DNA from: Mycobacterium sp. AT1 | GTDB lineage: Bacteria > Actinomycetota > Actinomycetes > Mycobacteriales > Mycobacteriaceae | Assembly: GCF_002043095.1 (NCBI RefSeq) | Contig: NZ_MVOC01000015.1 | Location: 1-64,000 of the forward strand | Reading direction: 5' to 3' | DNA length: 64,000 nucleotides | Shown: positions 34,477-43,148 of the stretch, one piece after another | How the letters are laid out: every line of letters starts with the position of its first letter | Numbering within the stretch: position 1 is the stretch's first letter | Program-made: the position numbers and the translations under genes | Notes under the pieces: generated by a model | Told to the model about the DNA's origin: nothing | What the model saw: only the letters and a program-made list of their open reading frames with translations | Databases searched by the model: none

Positions 34477-35712
34477 CTAAGCCGCCACCGTGTCCTTGTG
34501 CATCTCCCGCAGCGCCGTCCGCAGTCCTCGCCGCCGGCCGGTCTCCGGATCGATGCCGAAGGTGTCCCGCATGCCGCCACGAATCCGGAACTTCAACTCG
34601 GAGTTGGTCTCCGGCGCGTCGTCGGGCGTGCCCTTGAGGAACCTGTTGGGCAGTGCGAGTTTCAGGATCGTCCAGAACGACTGTCCGTACTGCCGCAACA
34701 GCGGACCGGTCGTATACGGCAGGTCGTACTTCTCACACAGCGCCTGAACGCGTTCGGAGATCTCCGCGTACCGGTTGCTCGGCAGATCGGGGAACATGTG
34801 GTGCTCGATCTGGTAACAGAGATTGCCGCTCATGAACGCCATCACCGGACCGGCCTTGAAGTTCGCCGACCCGAGCATCTGACGCAGGTACCACTCGGCC
34901 TGCGTCTCGTTCTCGTACTCCTCCTGCGTGAACTTCTCTGCGCCGTCCGGGAAGTGGCCGCAGAAGATCACCATGTAGGACCAGTAGTTGCGGATCAGGT
35001 TCGCCACCGCGTTGGCGCCGAGGGTGTGCTTCCACGCCGGCCCGGTCAGCGCCGGGAACACGACGTAGTCCTTGCCGACCTGCTTGCCGACCTTCTTGCC
35101 GATGATCTTGAGGTCCTTGCGCACCTCGGCCATCGACTTCTCGCCCTTGCGCCACTTGGTCGTCTCGACCCCGTGCAGCGCCACGCCCCACTCGAAGAGC
35201 GTGCCAAGCAGGATGTTGTAGATCGGGTTGCCGATCATCCACTTCTCCCAGCGCTGATCGCGCGTGAGACGCATGATGCCGTAACCGATGTCGTCGTCGA
35301 GGCCGACGATGTTGGTGTACTTGTGGTGGATGAAGTTGTGCGACTTCTTCCAGTGCTGAGTGGGCGAGGTGGTGTCCCACTCCCATTCGGTGGAGTGAAT
35401 CTCCGGGTCGTTCATCCAATCCCACTGCCCGTGGGTGATGTTGTGGCCCAACTCCATGTTCTCGATGATCTTCGCGGTGGCGAGAGCGGCGGTGCCCGCG
35501 GTCCACGCGAGCTTGTCGCGGCTTGCGAAGAGTGCGATTCGCCCGAAGGCGGCCAATCCTCGCTGCAACTGGATGGTCTTGCGGATGTACTGGGCGTCGC
35601 GCGCTCCGCGCGACTCCTCGATGTCGGCCCTGATCGCGTCGAGTTCGCGGCCAAGCTCCTCGACGTCCTCGGGGCTGAGGTGGGCGTATTCCTTGATGTC
35701 ACTGATGGCCAT
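34477..35712 (-). CDS. Membrane acyl-CoA (delta-9) desaturase, DesA3-like (copy B)
   Basis: A 411-residue di-iron desaturase, clearly paralogous to the gene at 25408-26574. His boxes: GHNITHGQWDW, KKSHNFIHHKYTN and QIEHHMFPDLPSN. The C-terminus is longer than in copy A and rich in charged residues. AGGAG lies before the start. It follows its reductase by 8 bp. Substrate is probably stearoyl-CoA; differences from copy A may reflect chain length, growth phase or temperature control. Confidence 0.9.
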   Translation of the reverse strand: MAISDIKEYAHLSPEDVEELGRELDAIRADIEESRGARDAQYIRKTIQLQRGLAAFGRIALFASRDKLAWTAGTAALATAKIIENMELGHNITHGQWDWMNDPEIHSTEWEWDTTSPTQHWKKSHNFIHHKYTNIVGLDDDIGYGIMRLTRDQRWEKWMIGNPIYNILLGTLFEWGVALHGVETTKWRKGEKSMAEVRKDLKIIGKKVGKQVGKDYVVFPALTGPAWKHTLGANAVANLIRNYWSYMVIFCGHFPDGAEKFTQEEYENETQAEWYLRQMLGSANFKAGPVMAFMSGNLCYQIEHHMFPDLPSNRYAEISERVQALCEKYDLPYTTGPLLRQYGQSFWTILKLALPNRFLKGTPDDAPETNSELKFRIRGGMRDTFGIDPETGRRRGLRTALREMHKDTVAA

Positions 35713-35720
35713 GTCGACTC

Positions 35721-36857
35721 CTAGATGTTGAGGGTGCAGTCACCGGATGCGGCGGAGATGCACGTCTGAATTCGATCGCCCTCGCCGTGTTCGTTACCCG
35801 ACCGAAAGTCGCGGACGTGGCCGGATTCCAATGGCAGGACACAGGTTTGGCAGATGCCCATCCGGCAGCCGAACGGCATCTGGATGCCGACCTTCTCGCC
35901 GGCCTCCAACAGCGAGGTGGCGCCGTCGACTTCGATCGTCTTGTCGGAGATCGCGAAGGTCACCGTGCCACCCTCGCCGCCCTTGTCGGTGCGCGCGATG
36001 ACGAACCGTTCCATGTGCAGGTGGTCTTCCGGGACGCCGCCGTCGGCCCAGACCTTCTCGAGCGTGTCGAGCATCGCGGGCGGTCCGCACGCCCAGGTGG
36101 GTCGTTCCTTCCAATCCGGAACCAGCCGGTCGAGCTCGGCCTCGAAGTCCAGGTGACCCATGTCCTCGGTCAGCTGGAGCAGCAGCTCGTACGGCCACTC
36201 ACCTCGGTTCAGTTCCTGCAGTTCGTCGTGAAAGATCACGTCCCGCGCCGACGGCGCCGAGTGGATGTGGACGACGTCGGAGGTCTGCCCCCGCTGGTTC
36301 ATGGATCGCAACATCGCCATGACGGGGGTGATCCCGCTGCCCGCGGTCACCAACAACATCTTCGCCGGCGGCGGATCCGGCAGCGCGAAGTCGCCCTTGG
36401 GTGACGCCAAGCGAACGATCGTTCCGGGCTGCACACCGTTCACCAAGTGAGTCGACAGGAAGCCCTCGGGCGTGGCCTTGACCGTGATGGAGATGAGTTT
36501 CTTGTCCCGGACCGGAACCGACGTCAACGAGTAAGACCGCCAGTGCCACTTGCCGTCGATGCTCAGGCCGATGCCGACGTACTGGCCAGGTTGGTACTCA
36601 CCGGAGAAGCCCCAGCCCGGCCTGATGGTCACGGTCGCGGTGTCTTCGGTCTCCTTCTGCACGTCAACGACTTCGCCGCGGAGCTCACGGGCCGACCACA
36701 GCGGATTGAGCAGCGTCAGATAGTCGTCCGGCAGCAGCGGTGTCGTCGCCCGCGCCGCGAGGCCGCGGAGCAGGTTCGTCGGCGATCCGGTGCCCGCCTC
36801 CACGTTGCGAGCGGGCTTTTCGGTCCAGCGGACCAGGTCGCGCAGGTTCAGGCTCAT
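35721..36857 (-). CDS. Ferredoxin reductase-type oxidoreductase partner of the desaturase (copy B)
   Basis: A 378-residue three-module reductase: FAD domain ([10 protein letters not shown]), NAD(P) domain ([32 protein letters not shown]) and C-terminal [2Fe-2S] domain with [10 protein letters not shown] and [11 protein letters not shown]. Closely related to copy A at 24304-25389. GAGG precedes the start. It heads a two-gene operon with desaturase copy B. The 109-bp gap upstream contains a dyad at 36897-36921. Confidence 0.88.
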   Translation of the reverse strand: MSLNLRDLVRWTEKPARNVEAGTGSPTNLLRGLAARATTPLLPDDYLTLLNPLWSARELRGEVVDVQKETEDTATVTIRPGWGFSGEYQPGQYVGIGLSIDGKWHWRSYSLTSVPVRDKKLISITVKATPEGFLSTHLVNGVQPGTIVRLASPKGDFALPDPPPAKMLLVTAGSGITPVMAMLRSMNQRGQTSDVVHIHSAPSARDVIFHDELQELNRGEWPYELLLQLTEDMGHLDFEAELDRLVPDWKERPTWACGPPAMLDTLEKVWADGGVPEDHLHMERFVIARTDKGGEGGTVTFAISDKTIEVDGATSLLEAGEKVGIQMPFGCRMGICQTCVLPLESGHVRDFRSGNEHGEGDRIQTCISAASGDCTLNI

Positions 36858-36896
36858 CGTGCACCTCGGGATCCGTTGACGTGCGAGCGGCGCTCA

Positions 36897-36921
36897 ATTG
36901 GTGAACACATGTACACCCAAT
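36897..36921. promoter_or_regulatory. Dyad upstream of the second reductase-desaturase pair
   Basis: Outer arms ATTGG (36897-36901) and CCAAT (36917-36921); the core 36900-36917 reads GGTGAACACATGTACACC and is 14 of 18 symmetric. It shares GGTGAACA with the site at 24245. Confidence 0.5.
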
Positions 36922-36966
36922 ACCCACCGGTAACCAAAGTCAACCCGACTGCGGCGAACTAGGGGC

Positions 36967-37878
36967 CTATTCGACGGAATCCGTAATAGTCGGCGGTTTA
37001 ACGGCCTCGACCTCCACCTGCACCTCCATGCCCGTGTCGTGCTTGGTCGACCGCATGAAGTCGTCGATGATCTCGGCGACTTCGTTCGGCGCCTCCACGT
37101 GAGCGAAGTGCCCGACGCCGGGCAGCACCTCGAGTCGACCGCCGGGACGGGCAGCCATGGCCGCGTGGCCGTGCTCGACGGGGATGATCTGGTCGTCCTC
37201 GCCCCAGATGGCCAGCGTCGGAAGTTCGGAGCGGACGTGCAGGCGGTTGATCGCGCTGACGGCCTGGCCGCGGTAGTCGACGACGGACCGCAGGGTACGC
37301 AAGAAGGCGTCGCGCGTCGGGCGATCCGAGAACGACGAGTAGGCCCGCCAGATCTCACTCGCTCGCGGGTTCTTCATCCCCGCCGAGGTGAACCAGGACC
37401 CGATCTTGTTGCCTATCTTGAGAACTGGCGTCGGCGCGATGACGGGCAGCACGAACTCCGCGCCCGGTGCCGACAGCAGCCGCAGAATGAAGCCGACGTC
37501 CGTGCCGAGCCCACCGCTGCTGATCAGGATGAGTCGTTCGCAGTAGTCGGGATGCTGATACAGGAACTGCATCGCCACTCCCCCACCGAGGGAATGGCCG
37601 ACGATGGTCGCCTGGGCGATGCCCAGCTCGTCGAGGAGGTCGCGCAGCGACACGGCGAACGCGCCGAGGGAGTAGTCGCCGCGGGGTTTCGCCGTCTGCC
37701 CGTGCCCGAGCATGTCGGGCGCCACCACGCGGTAGTGCTTGGACAGGCGCGGAATCAGTTCGCGCCAAGCGTCGGAACTGCCCGCCATGCCGTGGATCAG
37801 GAGCAGGACCTCGCCGCTGCCCTCGTCTCGGTAGGCAACTCGTTCGCCGTGCAGGTCGAGGAACTTCACGTCATTCAT
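36967..37878 (-). CDS. Alpha/beta hydrolase
   Basis: A 303-residue hydrolase. Oxyanion motif LLIHGMAGSSDAW, nucleophile Ser in VGHSLGGGVAMQF, acid in WGEDDQIIP and His in GVGHFAHVEAP. Such proteins may be lipases, thioesterases or ester hydrolases; no substrate can be named. GGAGAG precedes the start. A 15-bp palindromic motif shared with the porin promoter lies 43 bp upstream of the start. It follows crp on the same strand after a 98-bp gap. Confidence 0.87.
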   Translation of the reverse strand: MNDVKFLDLHGERVAYRDEGSGEVLLLIHGMAGSSDAWRELIPRLSKHYRVVAPDMLGHGQTAKPRGDYSLGAFAVSLRDLLDELGIAQATIVGHSLGGGVAMQFLYQHPDYCERLILISSGGLGTDVGFILRLLSAPGAEFVLPVIAPTPVLKIGNKIGSWFTSAGMKNPRASEIWRAYSSFSDRPTRDAFLRTLRSVVDYRGQAVSAINRLHVRSELPTLAIWGEDDQIIPVEHGHAAMAARPGGRLEVLPGVGHFAHVEAPNEVAEIIDDFMRSTKHDTGMEVQVEVEAVKPPTITDSVE

Positions 37879-37920
37879 GGTCGATCTCTCCGTCTCGGTT
37901 CGATCTCTGGGTTCTCGGCA

Positions 37921-37935
37921 CTACTCACGAGTAAC
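37921..37935. promoter_or_regulatory. Palindromic motif shared with the porin promoter
   Basis: CTACTCACGAGTAAC; the other strand reads GTTACTCGTGAGTAG. It equals the 58055-58069 site in 13 of 15 positions, differing only at the centre. Probably a binding site for one regulator at both places. Confidence 0.5.
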
Positions 37936-37976
37936 TTCGAGCATGGCCGATGGAGTCGAAACCGTCAACGCTCCAG

Positions 37977-38678
37977 TTAGCGGGCGCGCTTGGCGAGACG
38001 CTCCGGATCGAGGATCAGGACGCTCTTGCCCTCCACGCGGATCCACCCGCGTTGGCTGAAGTCGGCGAGCGCCTTGTTCACGGTCTCGCGCGACGCCCCG
38101 ACCAGCTGGGCGATCTCCTCCTGCGTCAGGTCGTGGGTGACGCGCAGCGCGTTGCCCTCCTGCGCTCCGAAGCGCTGCACCAGCTGCAAGAGCTGCTTGG
38201 CGACGCGGCCGGGCACGTCGGTGAAGATGAGGTCACCGAGGTTGTTGTTGGTGCGGCGCAGGCGTCGGGCCAGCACGCGCAGCAGCTGCTCGGCGATCTC
38301 GGGGCGGCCCGAGATCCAGGTCCGCAGCGCTTCGCGGTCCATCGAGACCGCACGCACCTGCGTGACCGTGGTGACGCTGGAGGTCCGCGGGCCGGGATCG
38401 AAGATCGCCAACTCGCCGAACATGTCCGACGGACCGAGGATGGTGAGCAGATTCTCCCGGCCGTCGGGCGCGCTGCGGACGATCTTCACCTTGCCCGAGA
38501 CGATGATGTACAGCCGGTCACCGGGCTCGCCCTCGACGAAGATCGTGTGACCCCGCGGAAAGTCGACCGGCTGTAGTTGACTGGCCAGGGCGGCGACCGC
38601 GGCGGGCTCGACTCCCTGGACGATTCCGGAGCGGGCGAGGACGTCCTCGACGTTGCCGGGGTCGACCGTCGACTTCAT
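37977..38678 (-). CDS. crp: CRP/FNR-family cAMP receptor protein
   Basis: A 233-residue regulator. The N-terminal cyclic-nucleotide domain ([23 protein letters not shown], then [19 protein letters not shown], the cAMP phosphate-binding cassette) is followed by a C-terminal winged helix with [28 protein letters not shown]. It is very close to the Mycobacterium tuberculosis CRP. The neighbours differ from those of that gene as I remember them, so it may be the second CRP of fast growers. I choose ATG 38678, with GAGG 5 nt upstream; earlier Met codons add a His/Arg-rich extension unlikely to be real. Confidence 0.9.
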   Translation of the reverse strand: MKSTVDPGNVEDVLARSGIVQGVEPAAVAALASQLQPVDFPRGHTIFVEGEPGDRLYIIVSGKVKIVRSAPDGRENLLTILGPSDMFGELAIFDPGPRTSSVTTVTQVRAVSMDREALRTWISGRPEIAEQLLRVLARRLRRTNNNLGDLIFTDVPGRVAKQLLQLVQRFGAQEGNALRVTHDLTQEEIAQLVGASRETVNKALADFSQRGWIRVEGKSVLILDPERLAKRAR

Positions 38679-38751
38679 GCCTGCCTCGGGCGACGGGCGT
38701 TGCATCTCTCGGTTTGCGCGCACATGCCTGTGAGCGTGGCGGTGCCGATCG

Positions 38752-38770
38752 GGTTTGTAAAGCACAAACC
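38752..38770. promoter_or_regulatory. Dyad upstream of crp
   Basis: GGTTTGT (38752-38758) and ACAAACC (38764-38770) with a 5-bp spacer, in the gap between the ABM gene and crp. It could be an operator or a terminator of the ABM operon. Confidence 0.4.
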
Positions 38771-38789
38771 GCCAACTCGACGCGACGAG

Positions 38790-39083
38790 TTACACGTCGG
38801 TGGTGACGTAGCGAGTCTTGACCGGCGGAGCGGCCAGCAGCGGCGGAAGGTCGACGATCTTGCCGTCACCGGCGCGGAACGCACGGTAGGCCTCGTCGTC
38901 GGCGACGGTCTCCCAGACTTCGTAGATGATCCAGTGCGCCTCGTCGTCCTCGTCGACGAGCACGTCGATGACGTTCGCGCCCTTGAACCCGCGGGTCTTG
39001 GCGAGTTCGCGGGTGAACACCTCGCGCGCCTCGGCGACCGATTCGGGCTTGAATCGCAGCTCGAGCATGACGGTGACGGACAT
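38790..39083 (-). CDS. ABM-fold monooxygenase family protein
   Basis: A 97-residue ferredoxin-like protein of the antibiotic-biosynthesis-monooxygenase family: VTVMLELRFKPESVAEAREVFTRE, then VLVDEDDEAHWIIYEVWETVADDEAYRAF. Such small dimers oxidise quinol-like compounds or degrade haem, or only bind small molecules. AGGAG lies 7 nt before ATG 39083; the longer frame is rejected. Last gene of the kinase/FAD operon, 14 bp after the FAD oxidoreductase. Confidence 0.82.
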   Translation of the reverse strand: MSVTVMLELRFKPESVAEAREVFTRELAKTRGFKGANVIDVLVDEDDEAHWIIYEVWETVADDEAYRAFRAGDGKIVDLPPLLAAPPVKTRYVTTDV

Positions 39084-39097
39084 TGACGATCTCCTGA

Positions 39098-40333
39098 CTA
39101 GAGGACGAGCTCGATGGTGACGTCGCCACCCGACGGGTCGGCATCGGACACCAGTGACCATGGTGCCCGATAGATCCGTCCCGGCGCAGCCGGCCACGGC
39201 GTCCGCCTCGTCCCGATCGTGCGACCGTCCTGCATCGCCCGCAGCCGCGGGGCGCGGTGATACTCGTCGACCCAGAACAACAGGTCACCACGGGGCGCCG
39301 CCCCACCTTCAGGGGCGACGAGTTGCGGTGTCACCCAACGCAACGGCGCGCTGGCCCGAACCCGGACGCCCGCAGCTGCCGCCCGGCCGCCGACGAGCCA
39401 GTCCCGAACCCGGGGCGCGACGTGGCGGCCGTCGAGGGCGGCGGCGTCGGCGGTGTCGACCGGGTGCACCAGGTTTCCCACCGCGAACACCCCTGGCCTG
39501 CTGGTCCGCAGGCTGGCGTCGACGAGGGGCCCGCGGGTCGCGGAGTCCATTGCCAGACCGGCGGTGCGGGCGAGCTCGTGGTCGGGAATCCAGTCGCCGG
39601 TCATGACGACGGTGTCGCACTCGATCGTCGACCGCGCGCCGGTGTCGAGGTTCTCCACCGTCACCGACCGCACCCGCTCCTTGCCGTCGACGCTCACCAC
39701 GCGGCTGCGCGTAAGCACCGGACCCCGAAGCAGCGCGCGACCGGGGATGCGGAAGGCCGCATAGGACTCCGAGTGGGGATGGGCGCTGACCATTGCGATC
39801 GTCGCACAACCGGATTCGCGCAGGGTCAGCACGGCCGACCAGCTGACCAGTTCGGCTCCGACGACGACGGCACGGCTGCCCACCGCCGCGTGCTGAACGT
39901 GGACGAGGTTCTGCAGCTGCCCGGTGGTGTAGATCCCGTCGGGCCGGTCCCCTGGGATCAGCCGGGCGGGACGGGGTCGCTCCCGGGCCCCGGTGGCCAG
40001 GACGACGGCGTCGGCCTCGACGATGCGGCGTCCGCGCGGCGAGGTGATTTCGAGGGTGCGCTCGCCACCCCATCCGGTGACCATCGCCTCGGTCTCCAGG
40101 CGCGCGCCGGCGTCGCGCGCGGCCTCGGTGAGCGTGCGGGCGTAGGTCGGGCCGGAGACGAAGCGCCTGAGGTCCCTGATCCCGTAGCCGAGATGGTCGC
40201 TGTGCCTGGGGATTCCACCGGTGTGGGCCTCGCGTTCGAGCACCAACACCTCGCCGTTGACGAGCGGGGCGAGGGCTGTCGCCGCGGTCAGCCCCGACGG
40301 TCCACCGCCGATGACGGCGACCGCGACCCTCAC
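39098..40333 (-). CDS. FAD/NAD(P)-dependent oxidoreductase
   Basis: A 411-residue pyridine-nucleotide-disulfide-type flavoprotein. FAD motif VAVIGGGPSGLTAATALAP at the N-terminus, ATGARERPRPARL, second Rossmann AVVVGAELVSWSAVL and the FAD-closing FAVGNLVHPVDTADAA. It overlaps the upstream FAD dehydrogenase by 4 bp. The pair resembles GlpA/GlpB or HcnB/HcnC-type couples in which one protein oxidises the substrate and the other passes electrons on. Substrate unknown. Confidence 0.85.
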   Translation of the reverse strand: MRVAVAVIGGGPSGLTAATALAPLVNGEVLVLEREAHTGGIPRHSDHLGYGIRDLRRFVSGPTYARTLTEAARDAGARLETEAMVTGWGGERTLEITSPRGRRIVEADAVVLATGARERPRPARLIPGDRPDGIYTTGQLQNLVHVQHAAVGSRAVVVGAELVSWSAVLTLRESGCATIAMVSAHPHSESYAAFRIPGRALLRGPVLTRSRVVSVDGKERVRSVTVENLDTGARSTIECDTVVMTGDWIPDHELARTAGLAMDSATRGPLVDASLRTSRPGVFAVGNLVHPVDTADAAALDGRHVAPRVRDWLVGGRAAAAGVRVRASAPLRWVTPQLVAPEGGAAPRGDLLFWVDEYHRAPRLRAMQDGRTIGTRRTPWPAAPGRIYRAPWSLVSDADPSGGDVTIELVL

Positions 40334-41712
40334 GACGACGCCTCGAGCAGCGACTTGGTGTGGGCCCCGCAGTAGAAGCCCTGACAGCGGCCGTTCAACA
40401 CCCTGGTACGACGACGGAGCCCGTCGAGGTCGCGGGGCGGGATGGTCGAGGCGAACGCGTCGCGGATCTCGCCTGCGGTGACCCGCTCACAGAAGCACAC
40501 GATGCGGCCGTACTCGGGGTCCGCGGCAATGCGCTCGGCGTCCTGGTAGGGCCGGGTGGTGGCTTCGCCGATGTTCGGCATCCGGGGCGCGGGCGGCAGC
40601 GCACCGCGTGGGGTCAGGTCGAGGTCCGAATCGGCCAACAGTTCCAAAAGGTGTTCTGCCAGAGCCATTCCCGCGGTCAGACCGGTCGACCGGATGCCGC
40701 CGACCAGCACGTACCGTTGGTCCGCGTCGACCTCGACGAGGTAGTCGTCCCGGTCGATTGCCGCCCGCAGACCCGCGTAGGCGGCGGTCACCTCCTCGTC
40801 GAACAGGGTCGGCATCAGCGCGCGCCCCTTGCCAAGCAGGAACTCGAAACCCTCCTCCGAGGTGCCGGTGGCGGTGCGGTCGGTCAGGTTCTCCGACGTC
40901 GGTCCCACCATCACGTTGCCGTAGATGGTCGGGCTGACGAGCACGCCCTTGCCGCGCGACGAGGGCACGGCCAACACGATGCACGGCACCATCGGTCGGG
41001 TGAGCTTGTCGAACACCAGGAGTTCGCCGCGCCGCGGGGTGACGGTGAACCGGTCATAGCCGAACCGCCCGTCGAGCTGGTCTGCGCCGAGGCCCGCCGC
41101 GTTGACCACCCAGCGCGCCTTGACCTCTCCCGTCGTGGTGACGACGACGGTGTGGTCGTGGTGCCGGACGACGTCGGTGACCATGGCGCCACGGCGCAGG
41201 TCCACCCCACGCTGGACGGCCTCCGTCGCCAGCGCCAGGTTCGTGGTCCAGCTGCAGATGATCGACTCACCGGGCACGGTGAGGCCCGCCAGCGCGCCGG
41301 GGCCGAGGTCCGGCACGCGCCGGTACACCTCGTCGCCCGTGACGATCTCGCACGCGTGGTAGCCGTTGCGTTCGGCCTTGTCCTTCAGCTTCGGCAGGGC
41401 GTCGCGCTCCTCGTCGGTCCACGCCACCAGCAAGGCACCGGTGCGTTCCACGGGGATGCCGACCCGCTCGGCGTACTCGCCGAGCAGGTCGTAGCCGCGG
41501 GCGACCAGGCGGGACTCCAACGTCCCCGGGGTGGCGTCGAAGCCGGTGTGCAGCAACGCGGTGTTGGCCTTGCTGGTGCCGTCCCCCACGTCGTCGCGAC
41601 CCTCGACGAGCGTCACCGTCAGCTCGGTACCGCCGAGCACGCGGGCGATCGCACTCCCGACGATGCCTGCGCCGATCACGGCGACGTCACGGATGTCATT
41701 CTGCGCGTTCAG
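40330..41712 (-). CDS. FAD-dependent dehydrogenase with C-terminal BFD-like [2Fe-2S] domain (GlpA-like), CTG start
   Basis: A 460-residue protein. The first part is a DAO/GlpD-type FAD domain (VAVIGAGIVGSAIARVL, ARWVVNAAGLGADQL, VGGIRSTGLTAGMALAEH). The C-terminal 80 residues hold four Cys in IVCFCERVT and RCQGFYCGAH, a BFD-like iron-sulfur domain as in GlpA and amine/polyol dehydrogenases. No ATG, GTG or TTG precedes the FAD motif in frame. The best start is a CTG whose last bases are the kinase stop (CTGA), a coupling overlap. It probably oxidises the phosphorylated product of the FGGY kinase. Confidence 0.85.
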   Translation of the reverse strand: MNAQNDIRDVAVIGAGIVGSAIARVLGGTELTVTLVEGRDDVGDGTSKANTALLHTGFDATPGTLESRLVARGYDLLGEYAERVGIPVERTGALLVAWTDEERDALPKLKDKAERNGYHACEIVTGDEVYRRVPDLGPGALAGLTVPGESIICSWTTNLALATEAVQRGVDLRRGAMVTDVVRHHDHTVVVTTTGEVKARWVVNAAGLGADQLDGRFGYDRFTVTPRRGELLVFDKLTRPMVPCIVLAVPSSRGKGVLVSPTIYGNVMVGPTSENLTDRTATGTSEEGFEFLLGKGRALMPTLFDEEVTAAYAGLRAAIDRDDYLVEVDADQRYVLVGGIRSTGLTAGMALAEHLLELLADSDLDLTPRGALPPAPRMPNIGEATTRPYQDAERIAADPEYGRIVCFCERVTAGEIRDAFASTIPPRDLDGLRRRTRVLNGRCQGFYCGAHTKSLLEASS

Positions 41713-43148
41713 GATTCGCCCTCTCCGGATGTCAGCACCGCGGCGGCGGCACGCCGCCAGCGGGCCAGGTGCTCGGACGCGCGGTCGTCGGACCACAGCG
41801 GTTCGTAGGTGTGCTCGGGCGTCCAGGTGCCGACGACGTCGGCCGGGCTCAGTGCCGGGTCGAGCGCGAGCCGGGCACACGCCGCGGCGCCCAACGGGGT
41901 GGCGTGCGCCGACGGGTAGACCTCGACGGGAATCCGAGCGAGGTCGGCCTGGGCCTGCATCAGGACGTCCGAACGCGTCAGCCCGCCGTCCACTCGAAGC
42001 CGCGTCAACGGTTGGCCCAAGTCTTGGCCGACCAGCTCGGCCAGGCACGCGACCTGTGCGGCGATGCCCTCCGCCAGAGCCCGAACCAGCTGCCCGCGCC
42101 CACTGCTCAGCGTCATTCCCGTGAACGAGGCGGTGGCCTGGGCGTCCCACCACGGGGCGGCCAGCCCGGCCAGCGCTGGCACACAGAGGACACCGGCGGA
42201 GTCGGCCGCCGCCACGGCGTCGAGCTGATCGGCGGCCGGGATCAGACCGAGGTCGACGGCCCACCGGACGGCCGAGGCCGCGGTGTACACCTGTCCGTCC
42301 GCACAGTAGGAGGTGCGATCGCGAAGCGTCCACGCCACCGAGGTGGTCAGCCCCGCCGCCGACCTGGCGGCGTTGCCGCCGAGCTGGGCGAGCAGGAACG
42401 CACCGGTGCCGTACGTGCACTTGGCCGCGCCGGGATCCAGGCAGGCTTCGGCGAGCAGGGCGGCCTGCTGGTCGACGACGAGGCCGGCGACCGGTACCGG
42501 GGTGCCGCCGAAAATCGTTGTCTCACCGATGATCTGATCACAGTCGACGATGTCGGGCAGCGCCTCGTCGGCCAGACCGAACAGCTCGAGCAGATCGCGC
42601 CGCCAGGTCGCCGAGTCCAGATCGAGCAGCAGCGACCGGCTGGCCGTCGAGACGTCGGTGACGAAGGCACCGCACAGCCGGTGCACCAGCCAGGTGTCGG
42701 TCGTGGTGACGACGCCGTCGCGGGTCAGGTTGGCTCGGATCCACGCCATCTTCGGGGCCGAGAAGTACGGGTCGAGCACCAGGCCGGTGCGCCTGGCGAC
42801 GTCGGCCGCCGATGCGGCGAGGTCCGCGCAGATGGTCTCGGCGCGGCGGTCCTGCCAGACGATCGCCGGGCTCAGCGGCCGGCCCGTCGCGCGGTCCCAG
42901 GCGAGCACGGTCTCGCCCTGATTGGCCAGCGCCACCGCGGCGACGGGCACCCCCGCATCGGCAAGGGCACGTCGACCCGCGTCGACCACCGAGTCCCAGA
43001 GCGCCTCGGGGTCCTGCTCGACGCCTCCCCCCGGCAGATACCGGGGGCGCAGCGCGACCTCCGCGATCGACACCACCCGACCGGTGTCGTCGACGACGAT
43101 CGCCTTGGTGCCCGAGGTGCCCTGGTCGACCGCCAACACGTGGCTCAT
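41709..43148 (-). CDS. FGGY-family carbohydrate kinase (glycerol-kinase-like, altered substrate site)
   Basis: A 479-residue sugar kinase. ATP-fold motif LAVDQGTSGTKAIVVDDTG at the N-terminus; the substrate region reads ANQGETVLAWDR (76-87), Tyr128 and Asp226 in VVDQQAAL; the C-terminal fold has RVDGGLTRSDVLMQAQAD. Compared with glycerol kinase the substrate-binding Arg (NQRET) is Gly78, while the Glu, Tyr and Asp are kept, so glycerol is probably not the main substrate. It overlaps the permease gene by 4 bp. Likely substrate: another polyol or hydroxylated amine brought in by the permease. Confidence 0.88.
   Translation of the reverse strand: MSHVLAVDQGTSGTKAIVVDDTGRVVSIAEVALRPRYLPGGGVEQDPEALWDSVVDAGRRALADAGVPVAAVALANQGETVLAWDRATGRPLSPAIVWQDRRAETICADLAASAADVARRTGLVLDPYFSAPKMAWIRANLTRDGVVTTTDTWLVHRLCGAFVTDVSTASRSLLLDLDSATWRRDLLELFGLADEALPDIVDCDQIIGETTIFGGTPVPVAGLVVDQQAALLAEACLDPGAAKCTYGTGAFLLAQLGGNAARSAAGLTTSVAWTLRDRTSYCADGQVYTAASAVRWAVDLGLIPAADQLDAVAAADSAGVLCVPALAGLAAPWWDAQATASFTGMTLSSGRGQLVRALAEGIAAQVACLAELVGQDLGQPLTRLRVDGGLTRSDVLMQAQADLARIPVEVYPSAHATPLGAAACARLALDPALSPADVVGTWTPEHTYEPLWSDDRASEHLARWRRAAAAVLTSGEGES

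Noticed and set aside
24245-38770. Reading the dyads at 24245, 36900 and 38752 as CRP sites
   Set aside because: None has the TGTGA-N6-TCACA form expected for mycobacterial CRP.
41713-42420. Extension of the FAD dehydrogenase into the kinase gene
   Set aside because: Low-complexity shadow translation; the FAD motif begins right after the kinase stop.
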